Part shown: positions 7,633-12,944 of the stretch, piece after piece | Numbering within the stretch: the first letter of the stretch is position 1 | Layout: each line of letters begins with the position of its first letter | From: JBEVEP01 sp040512755 | GTDB taxonomy: Bacteria > Pseudomonadota > Alphaproteobacteria > Rhizobiales > Rhizobiaceae | Assembly: GCA_040512755.1 (NCBI GenBank) | Contig: JBEVEP010000300.1 | Span: 1-12,944 of the forward strand | DNA: 12,944 bases | Direction of reading: 5' to 3' | Notes under the pieces: generated by a model | What the model saw: only the letters and a program-made list of their open reading frames with translations | Told to the model about the DNA's origin: nothing | Databases searched by the model: none | Translations under genes and position numbers: made by a program

Positions 7633-9456
7633 ATGACCGCCCGCAAAGACATCGAAGCCGTTACAAGCCGCATTCGAGAGCGTTCGAAGCCGCGCCGCGA
7701 AACCTATCTCGGCCGGATTGATGATGCCGCGAGCCAGACCGCGAACCGCGCAGTCCTGTCCTGCGGCAACCTGGCCCACGGTTTTGCCGCCTGCGCCCCG
7801 TCGGAAAAAGCAATCCTCGCTGGGGATCGCATTCCGAACCTCGGCATCATTACGTCGTACAACGACATGCTGTCGGCGCATCAGCCCTATGAAACATTTC
7901 CCCAATTGATCAAGACCGCAGCGCGCGATGCAGGCGGCGTGGCGCAGGTCGCGGGCGGCGTGCCGGCCATGTGCGACGGCGTCACCCAGGGTCAGCCAGG
8001 GATGGAGCTGTCGCTTTTCTCGCGCGACGTGATCGCGATGGCCACGGCGATCGGCCTTTCGCATAACATGTTCGACGCAGCGGTCTATCTCGGCATCTGC
8101 GACAAGATCGTGCCGGGATTGGTGATCGGCGCGCTGACATTCGGCCACCTGCCGGCAGTCTTCATTCCCGGCGGGCCGATGACCTCCGGTCTGCCCAACG
8201 ACGAAAAGGCCAAGACCCGCCAGCTCTATGCGGAGGGCAAGGTTGGGCGGGCAGAACTTCTGGAGGCGGAGTCGAAGTCCTATCACGGGCCCGGCACCTG
8301 CACTTTCTACGGCACGGCGAATTCGAACCAGATGCTGATGGAGATCATGGGCCTGCACACGCCCGGAGCATCATTCGTCAATCCGGGGACACCGCTGCGG
8401 GATGCACTGACCAAGGAAGCGGCCAAACGCGCTCTTGCGATTACCGCGCTCGGCAATGAATACACGCCTGTCGGCCGCATGATCGACGAGCGCTCGGTCG
8501 TGAACGCAGTAGTCGGCCTCCATGCCACGGGCGGTTCGACCAACCACACGATCCATCTCATCGCCATGGCTGCTGCCGCCGGCATCACGCTCACCTGGCA
8601 GGACATTTCCGACCTGTCGGAAGCGGTGCCGCTGTTGGCGCGTGTTTATCCGAACGGCCTGGCCGATGTGAACCACTTCCACGCCGCCGGCGGCATGGGC
8701 TTTCTCATCCGCGAGCTGCTCGATGCCGGCCTGCTGCATGAGGATGTCCGTACCGTATGGGGCGCCGGGCTTCGGCCCTACACGATCGAGGCGAAACTTG
8801 CGGCGGATGGAACGGTCGCCCGCGAGCCGGCGCCGAAAAAAAGCGGCGACGAGAAGGTCCTGGCGACATCGGCCAACCCCTTCCAGTCCACAGGCGGCCT
8901 CAAGGTGCTCACCGGCAATCTCGGACATGCCATCATCAAGACGTCGGCTGTGAAACCCGAGCGCCGCATCATCGAAGCGCCTGCCCTGATATTCGACAGC
9001 CAGCAGACGCTGAACGACGCCTTCAAGGCCGGTGAACTCGACCGCGACTTCGTCGCCATCGTGCGCTTCCAGGGCCCGAAGGCCAATGGCATGCCGGAAC
9101 TGCACAAGCTGACGACGGTTCTTGGCGTCCTGCAGGATCGCGGCCACAAGGTGGCGCTCGTTACCGACGGCCGGATGTCCGGCGCCAGCGGGAAAGTTCC
9201 GGCCGCGATCCACGTCACACCCGAGGCATTGGAGGGCGGCGCGATTGGCAAGGTGCGTGATGGCGACGTGATGCGCCTAGACGCCGACGCGGGAACGCTG
9301 GAAGTGCTGGTAGAATCGTCGGAGCTCAAGCTGCGTATCGTGCCGCGTATCGACCTTTCAGCCAACACCTTCGGCTTCGGCCGCGAACTCTTCGCCGGAT
9401 TCCGGGAGCTGGCGGCGCGTGCCGATCATGGGGCAAGTGCGTTTGGGACGGTGTAA
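7633..9456 (+). CDS. edd: Phosphogluconate dehydratase
   Basis: A 607-residue IlvD/Edd-family Fe-S dehydratase turning 6-phosphogluconate into 2-keto-3-deoxy-6-phosphogluconate, the defining Entner-Doudoroff step. Motifs include SYNDMLSAHQPYE (about 75-87), GGVPAMCDGVTQGQPGMELS (about 108-127), GICDKI (about 154-159), GTCTFYGTANSNQM (from about 221) and DGRMSGASGKVPAAIHVTPE near the C-terminus. Cys114, Cys156 and Cys223 sit where the family's iron-sulfur ligands are expected. Length matches Edd (about 600-608) and exceeds most IlvD proteins. ATG 7633 follows AAAGGAAA; the open frame begins at 7462, but that part lies in pgl. A 73-nt gap separates it from pgl, with a small GTCCCG/CGGGAC dyad (7575-7580 and 7604-7609). 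The aldolase gene eda is not in the window. Confidence 0.97.
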   Translation: MTARKDIEAVTSRIRERSKPRRETYLGRIDDAASQTANRAVLSCGNLAHGFAACAPSEKAILAGDRIPNLGIITSYNDMLSAHQPYETFPQLIKTAARDAGGVAQVAGGVPAMCDGVTQGQPGMELSLFSRDVIAMATAIGLSHNMFDAAVYLGICDKIVPGLVIGALTFGHLPAVFIPGGPMTSGLPNDEKAKTRQLYAEGKVGRAELLEAESKSYHGPGTCTFYGTANSNQMLMEIMGLHTPGASFVNPGTPLRDALTKEAAKRALAITALGNEYTPVGRMIDERSVVNAVVGLHATGGSTNHTIHLIAMAAAAGITLTWQDISDLSEAVPLLARVYPNGLADVNHFHAAGGMGFLIRELLDAGLLHEDVRTVWGAGLRPYTIEAKLAADGTVAREPAPKKSGDEKVLATSANPFQSTGGLKVLTGNLGHAIIKTSAVKPERRIIEAPALIFDSQQTLNDAFKAGELDRDFVAIVRFQGPKANGMPELHKLTTVLGVLQDRGHKVALVTDGRMSGASGKVPAAIHVTPEALEGGAIGKVRDGDVMRLDADAGTLEVLVESSELKLRIVPRIDLSANTFGFGRELFAGFRELAARADHGASAFGTV

Positions 9457-9475
9457 GCTCTGACGGGCTTAACGT

Positions 9476-10438
9476 TCAATACGTCGTGCGGCGCTCCTCA
9501 CTCGGTGGACGCCCAAATTGCAGCCGATAGCTCTGGGCGAAATAGGAATGCGACGTGAAGCCGGTCGCAATCGCCACGTCAAGGATCGGCATGTTCGTCT
9601 GCCGCAGCAATTCGCGGGCGCGTTCCAGGCGCAGACGCATGTAATAGCGGCCCGGCGTCAAGTTCAGGTGGCGAAGGAATAGCCGCTCCACTTGCCGCAC
9701 GGACAGACCTGCGGACTTCGCCAATTGCACCGCCGAGAGTGGTTCGTCGAGATTGTCCGCCATGAGTTCGACGATCTTGCGCAGCTTGTCCGACTTGCCC
9801 GTGAGGTCGCGCTCCGGTCCGACCCTCTGACGGTCGCCGGCCGAGCGGATGCGCTCATGCTGGAACTGGTTGGCGACACCATTGGCGAGGTTGGGACCGA
9901 AGTCGCCCCGCACAATCTCCAGCATCAGGTCGATCGACGTTGTGCCCCCCGCGCATGTATAGCGGCGTCGGTCGATCTCGAAGACACTGCCCGTGCATTC
10001 GATATCAGGGAATTTTTCCTTGAAGCCCGCTCGGTTTTCCCAGTGGATCGTGCAGCGGTGCCCCTCGAGTTGGCCCGCCTCGGCAAGCAGATAGGCGCCA
10101 ACGGAAAGAGCGCCGAGCGCGCCGCCTCTGCGTCCCCAACTGCGCAGAGCGCCGAGCACCTTGCTCTTGCCGGGGAATTCGGTTGTGAGCCCAACGCAGA
10201 CGAACAGGATGTCGACCGGCGGAATATCGCCGACGGCGTAGTCGACCTTCAGCGGCAGGCCGTTGGACGCAATGACTGCCTCGCCATCCGCCGAAACCGT
10301 GGTCCAACCGTAAAAGTCGCGACCGATCAGCCGGTTCGCCAATCGAAACGTGTCGATGGCGGCGGCGAGCGAAAACATTGAGAATTTATCGACCAACAGA
10401 AAAGCGAACTGCCGGTTGCCTTCAAGGGGATCGGACAT
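9476..10438 (-). CDS. GlxA-family transcriptional regulator (DJ-1/PfpI-like sensor plus AraC HTH)
   Basis: A 320-residue regulator. Residues about 10-180 form a DJ-1/PfpI (class I amidotransferase-like) fold and residues about 218-315 form an AraC-type double helix-turn-helix, with LSAVQLAKSAGLSVRQVERLF typical of the first helix pair and DVAIATGFTSHSYFAQSYR of the second. The segment that carries the nucleophilic Cys in DJ-1 enzymes reads ALSVGAYLLAEAG (about 110-122) with no Cys, so the domain is probably a ligand sensor. The group includes GbdR, CdhR and Pseudomonas ArgR, which sense betaine, carnitine or arginine-related compounds; the ligand here is unknown. ATG 10438 has only a weak AGAAGA upstream. 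It lies 72 nt downstream of folD on the same strand and ends 19 nt from the convergent edd. No neighbour clearly identifies its target; the amine genes at 9-5186 are a guess. Confidence 0.9.
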   Translation of the reverse strand: MSDPLEGNRQFAFLLVDKFSMFSLAAAIDTFRLANRLIGRDFYGWTTVSADGEAVIASNGLPLKVDYAVGDIPPVDILFVCVGLTTEFPGKSKVLGALRSWGRRGGALGALSVGAYLLAEAGQLEGHRCTIHWENRAGFKEKFPDIECTGSVFEIDRRRYTCAGGTTSIDLMLEIVRGDFGPNLANGVANQFQHERIRSAGDRQRVGPERDLTGKSDKLRKIVELMADNLDEPLSAVQLAKSAGLSVRQVERLFLRHLNLTPGRYYMRLRLERARELLRQTNMPILDVAIATGFTSHSYFAQSYRLQFGRPPSEERRTTY

Positions 10439-10510
10439 CAGCGGTTCTTCTACAGGAAGGACATGTCACCGGAAAGCATGCCGCCTGCCTCCCGCCAGCC
10501 AATTTGTTTG

Positions 10511-11410
10511 TCAGAATTCCGGACGCCGGCAACCGGCGGCCAGATAGGCCGAGCCCACGGTGTTGGCCATCAGCATCGCGATTGTCATCGGCCCGACACC
10601 GCCTGGAACCGGCGTGATCGCGCCGGCCGACTTTTCGGCGCCCGCAAAATCGACGTCACCGACCAGCTTAAACTTCCCCTCGCCTTTCTCCGGCGCCGGT
10701 ATGCGATTGATGCCGACATCGATCACGGTCGCGCCCGGCTTCACCCAATCACTCTTGACCATTTCCGGCCGTCCGACGGCCGCGACGAGGATATCGGCCG
10801 TCCGTGCAAGCGCTGGAAGGTCACGTGTGCGGCTGTGGGCGATGGTGACGGTGCAGTTGGCCGCAAGCAGAAGATTGGCCATCGGCTTGCCGACGATGTT
10901 GGAGCGGCCAACCACGACGGCATTCAGGCCGGAGAGGTCCTTGCCTCGCACGCGCTCGATCAGCAGCATCGAGCCCGCCGGCGTGCAAGGCACGAAAGCG
11001 GTATCGACCTCGCCGGTCCCCAGCTTGCCAACATTGATGAAGTGGAAGCCGTCAACGTCCTTTTCAGGCGCGATGGTCTGGATGATCCGGCCGGAATCAA
11101 TGTGAGCCGGCAACGGCAGCTGGACGAGGATGCCGTGGACCTTCGGATCGGCGTTCAGGGCCTCAACCAGTTCGACTAGTTCCACCTCGCTGGTCTCGGC
11201 CGGCAAGGTGTGCTGTACTGAATGGAAGCCGCATTCCTTCGCCTTCCGGCTCTTGGAGGCGACATAGACCTGGCTCGCCGGATCTTCGCCGACAATCACG
11301 ACCGCGAGGCCGGGCTGAATGCCGTTCGCCGCAACCAGTTCGGCCGTCAGGTGCTTGACCTTGGCGACGACCTCTTCCGCGACTTCTTTTCCGTCGATGA
11401 TTTCAGCCAT
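10511..11410 (-). CDS. folD: Bifunctional methylenetetrahydrofolate dehydrogenase / methenyltetrahydrofolate cyclohydrolase
   Basis: A 299-residue cytoplasmic enzyme interconverting 5,10-methylene-, 5,10-methenyl- and 10-formyl-tetrahydrofolate with NADP, supplying one-carbon units for purines and formyl-Met. The catalytic Tyr49 and Lys53 are in QVYVASKSRK. GILVQLPLP is at about 93-101, EKDVDGFH (Asp120) at about 116-123, the nucleotide-binding GRSNIVGKPM at about 168-177, and PVPGGVGPMT near the C-terminus. The frame is open to 11449, but MAEIIDGK at 11410 is the normal FolD start and has GGAAGG five bases upstream. It is divergent from proC. An 8-bp inverted repeat at 11444-11467 lies in its leader or promoter region. 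Confidence 0.97.
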   Translation of the reverse strand: MAEIIDGKEVAEEVVAKVKHLTAELVAANGIQPGLAVVIVGEDPASQVYVASKSRKAKECGFHSVQHTLPAETSEVELVELVEALNADPKVHGILVQLPLPAHIDSGRIIQTIAPEKDVDGFHFINVGKLGTGEVDTAFVPCTPAGSMLLIERVRGKDLSGLNAVVVGRSNIVGKPMANLLLAANCTVTIAHSRTRDLPALARTADILVAAVGRPEMVKSDWVKPGATVIDVGINRIPAPEKGEGKFKLVGDVDFAGAEKSAGAITPVPGGVGPMTIAMLMANTVGSAYLAAGCRRPEF

Positions 11411-11415
11411 GAACC

Positions 11416-11421
11416 CCTTCC
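11416..11421 (-). promoter_or_regulatory. Shine-Dalgarno of folD
   Basis: GGAAGG on the - strand, five bases before the ATG at 11410. It favours that start over the in-frame start at 11449, which would add 13 residues with no family counterpart. Confidence 0.65.
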
Positions 11422-11443
11422 ATGCGACTGCCATGTTCAGCGC

Positions 11444-11467
11444 GCGCATTTGTCACGAAAAATGCGC
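11444..11467. repeat. Inverted repeat in the folD leader
   Basis: GCGCATTT and AAATGCGC form a perfect 8-bp dyad with an 8-nt loop, 34 bases upstream of the folD ATG. It may be an operator or a 5'-UTR hairpin. No T-run follows it, so it is not a standard terminator. Confidence 0.5.
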
Positions 11468-11571
11468 CACGTAATCCCGTCAAAACGCCGTCCGGTGCCG
11501 TAAACTCGAAACCGTGACTTATTTGCGTCGGTGCGGCTTTGGCAATGCTTGTCATACCGAGGGCCTGTTCT

Positions 11572-11717
11572 GCCCCTCACCTGCCTGCCGGCATCCTCTC
11601 CCCGCAAGCGGGGAGAGGAGCGCTGACATTGCAGCGTTGGCGATTGGCGAAATCCGCAATGGAGGCCCTCTTCTCCCCGTTTTACGGGGAGAAGGTCCCG
11701 GCAGGGGGATGAGGGGC
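11572..11717. repeat. Palindromic mosaic intergenic element (RIME-like)
   Basis: About 146 bp with imperfect terminal inverted repeats (GCCCCTCACCTGCCTGCCGG at the left; CCGGCAGGGGGATGAGGGGC at the right). Inside are two strong hairpins: CCTCTCCCCGC/GCGGGGAGAGG (11595-11618) and CTTCTCCCCGT/ACGGGGAGAAG (11670-11694). The layout and the CTCCCCGC...GCGGGGAG core resemble the rhizobial intergenic mosaic elements known as RIME. No transposase is encoded. It lies in the proC leader, 75 nt before the start codon, with its right end close to the probable promoter or 5'-UTR. Confidence 0.75.
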
Positions 11718-11777
11718 GGTACAATTGTTCAAACATTCGTTCTTTCTCCCGACTGCGGGACAGGGTATGTCCAGCCC

Positions 11778-11783
11778 AAGGAG
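11778..11783 (+). promoter_or_regulatory. Shine-Dalgarno of proC
   Basis: AAGGAG, 9 nt before the ATG at 11793. It fixes the start; the same frame is open back to 11514 through the repeat element, which would not be coding. Confidence 0.75.
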
Positions 11784-11792
11784 ACATCGCCG

Positions 11793-12605
11793 ATGACATC
11801 GACAGTGGTTCTGGTTGGCTGCGGCAATATGGGTTACGCCATGCTTGGCGGCTGGCTGAAATCCGGACGCCTCTCCCCTGAAAATGTCTGGGTCGTTGAA
11901 CCAAGCCCGACGCTCAGAGAACGTGCTGCCGCGCTCGACGCCCATGCGGTGCAGGACAGCGACACACTCCCTCCTGATCTTCGGCCCGATTTGGTCGTCT
12001 TCGCCGTGAAGCCGCAAGTCATGCGCGACGTGGTGCGCGGCTACAGGCGCTTCGCAGACGGGCAGACGACCTTCCTGAGCATTGCCGCTGGAACATCCAT
12101 TGCCACGTTCGAGGACATTCTCGGCGCGGTTCCGATTGTGCGCTGCATGCCCAATACGCCGGTTGCAATTGGCAAGGGTATGATGGTGACGGTGGCAAAC
12201 CGGCTGGTGACGGACAGCGCGCTCGCAACCATCGATGGTCTGCTGGCCGCCAGCGGCAAAGTCGCGAAGATTGATGACGAGGCTCAGATGGACGCTGTGA
12301 CGGCGGTATCCGGATCCGGTCCCGCCTATGTCTTCCACTTCATCGAGGCGCTGACTGTCGCAGCGCAGAACGCCGGCCTGCCGGCGGATACTGCGAAATT
12401 GCTCGCCATGCAGACCGTTTACGGCGCTGCAAGCCTTGCCGCCGAAAGCAACGATGACCCCGGCACACTTCGCCAGCAGGTCACCAGCCCCAACGGCACT
12501 ACTGCCGCGGCCCTCGCCGTCCTCATGGGCGATAACCGCCTGACGCAACTGGTGACCGAGGCTGTCGAGGCAGCGAGGCTGAGGTCGATTGAGTTGGGCA
12601 AATAG
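11793..12605 (+). CDS. proC: Pyrroline-5-carboxylate reductase
   Basis: A 270-residue enzyme reducing 1-pyrroline-5-carboxylate to L-proline with NAD(P)H, the final step of proline synthesis. The N-terminal Rossmann motif VVLVGCGNMGYAML is at residues 5-18, followed by FAVKPQ (about 70-75), RCMPNTP (about 117-123), TAVSGSGPAYVFHFIEAL (about 170-187) and the C-terminal family signature QQVTSPNGTTAAAL (about 228-241). Asn replaces the first Gly of the common SPGGTT; this is a tolerated variant as far as I recall. Length is standard. ATG 11793 has a good AAGGAG. It is divergent from folD and preceded by a palindromic repeat element. Confidence 0.96.
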   Translation: MTSTVVLVGCGNMGYAMLGGWLKSGRLSPENVWVVEPSPTLRERAAALDAHAVQDSDTLPPDLRPDLVVFAVKPQVMRDVVRGYRRFADGQTTFLSIAAGTSIATFEDILGAVPIVRCMPNTPVAIGKGMMVTVANRLVTDSALATIDGLLAASGKVAKIDDEAQMDAVTAVSGSGPAYVFHFIEALTVAAQNAGLPADTAKLLAMQTVYGAASLAAESNDDPGTLRQQVTSPNGTTAAALAVLMGDNRLTQLVTEAVEAARLRSIELGK

Positions 12606-12783
12606 CCGTTCGCTTTGACGTTGACCGTTTGGAAGACGCGACTTCACATATCTGCTCGTTACGACACAACGAACTCCGCCTCCTGAACAGGATGGATGAC
12701 CGATCTCGGTGAGGGGAGTATTGAGCACATGTTTCTCCGTTGCCACGCCCCGTTTCCGGTCTGGCTGTTGAGGCAGTCGGGAA

Positions 12784-12843
12784 GCGGGGCGCTGGGTCGG
12801 GCACCTCGTAAAGTAATAAGGTGGCGCCTTCCCAGCGCCCCGC
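12784..12843. repeat. Long inverted repeat / stem-loop downstream of proC
   Basis: GCGGGGCGCTGGG (12784-12796) and CCCAGCGCCCCGC (12831-12843) are perfect 13-bp inverted arms. An inner CACCT/AGGTG stem (12802-12806 and 12819-12823) lies within, closed by an AT-rich 12-nt loop. No T-run follows on the + strand, so it is not a typical intrinsic terminator. Confidence 0.8.
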
Positions 12844-12868
12844 CGGTGGTCTTGCCCGATCGTCGGGG

Positions 12869-12898
12869 CCCCCGCGGTGGCCTCTGCCGGTGCGGGGG
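12869..12898. repeat. Second GC-rich stem-loop
   Basis: CCCCCGC (12869-12875) pairs with GCGGGGG (12892-12898), with an inner GGC/GCC stem closed by a CTCT loop. It begins 25 nt after the longer stem-loop, suggesting one multi-hairpin element. Confidence 0.65.
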
Positions 12899-12944
12899 AG
12901 CCGCGCAACGGGCCCGGGCCGCGGATGAACATTTCCAGCCGCGT

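Larger units (their letters stand above)
11411..11792. other. Divergent folD-proC intergenic region (382 nt)
   Basis: No gene seen. From the folD side it holds the folD ribosome binding site (11416-11421), a GCGCATTT/AAATGCGC dyad (11444-11451 and 11460-11467), a possible folD -35 TTGACG on the - strand (11478-11483) with a poor -10, the palindromic repeat element 11572-11717, and the proC ribosome binding site (11778-11783). The two promoters must lie here, but neither is clear. Confidence 0.7.
12606..12944. other. Non-coding tail of the window (339 nt), hairpin-rich
   Basis: No gene with recognisable family features in any frame. The - strand has a long open frame (11682-12932) that runs through this stretch into antisense proC, but its translation resembles no family I know and it is probably a GC artefact. 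The right half carries the strong stem-loops listed separately. A structured RNA, a repeat element, or the leader of a gene beyond the window are all possible. Confidence 0.6.

Noticed and set aside
7351..8358. 335-residue - strand frame antisense to pgl and edd
   Set aside because: pgl and edd are unambiguous on the + strand; this translation shows no motif.
11595..11694. Short CRISPR-like array from the two similar CTCCCCG hairpins
   Set aside because: Only two copies, in different contexts, inside an element with terminal inverted repeats; no cas genes. A palindromic mosaic element explains it better.
12784..12843. Intrinsic terminator for proC
   Set aside because: The stem is strong, but the loop is long, no T-run follows, and it begins about 180 nt after the stop codon.
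11682..12932. 416-residue open frame on the - strand covering antisense proC and the hairpin region
   Set aside because: It opposes a clear proC gene and includes the repeat and hairpin DNA. No recognisable domain; composition is typical of a shadow frame.
12606..12944. tRNA, tmRNA, RNase P or 6S RNA gene in the tail region
   Set aside because: I could not find a cloverleaf, a tag reading frame or the conserved RNase P or 6S core motifs by eye. A covariance search would be needed to exclude divergent forms.

Overview
The window looks like chromosomal DNA of an alphaproteobacterium, most likely from the Rhizobiales (Hyphomicrobiales; Mesorhizobium/Phyllobacteriaceae-like or Sinorhizobium-like). 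The basis is GC-rich coding DNA, a compact zwf-pgl-edd Entner-Doudoroff operon, a GlxA-type AraC regulator, and short palindromic intergenic repeats of the kind scattered through rhizobial genomes. The genus is inferred from recalled gene style, not from a search. Ten protein genes can be supported. No tRNA, rRNA, CRISPR array, transposase, phage gene or defence system was seen.

Layout. (1) 9-5186, amine/aldehyde catabolism: a PuuA-type glutamine-synthetase-family ligase and a PuuB/OrdL-type FAD oxidase on the + strand face a short-chain dehydrogenase and an aldehyde dehydrogenase on the - strand (transcribed ALDH then SDR). Together they could gamma-glutamylate an amine, oxidise it to an aldehyde and then to an acid. 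No gamma-glutamyl hydrolase (PuuD), transporter or dedicated regulator lies in the window. (2) 5380-9456, zwf-pgl-edd: conversion of glucose-6-phosphate to 2-keto-3-deoxy-6-phosphogluconate; the final aldolase (eda) is not here. (3) 9476-11410 on the - strand: folD (one-carbon folate metabolism), then downstream a GlxA-family regulator that converges with edd across a 19-nt gap. (4) 11793-12605: proC (last step of proline synthesis), divergent from folD. (5) 12606-12944: no convincing gene, but strong GC-rich stem-loops.

The most interesting material is between genes. Two opposed arrays of a 7-bp unit join the ligase stop codon to the oxidase start codon. Three GGTGTCA boxes, two of them forming a dyad, lie between the ALDH and zwf starts. 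A palindromic mosaic element precedes proC. A run of hairpins closes the window. The genes themselves belong to well-known families, and I found no clear evidence of a wholly new system.
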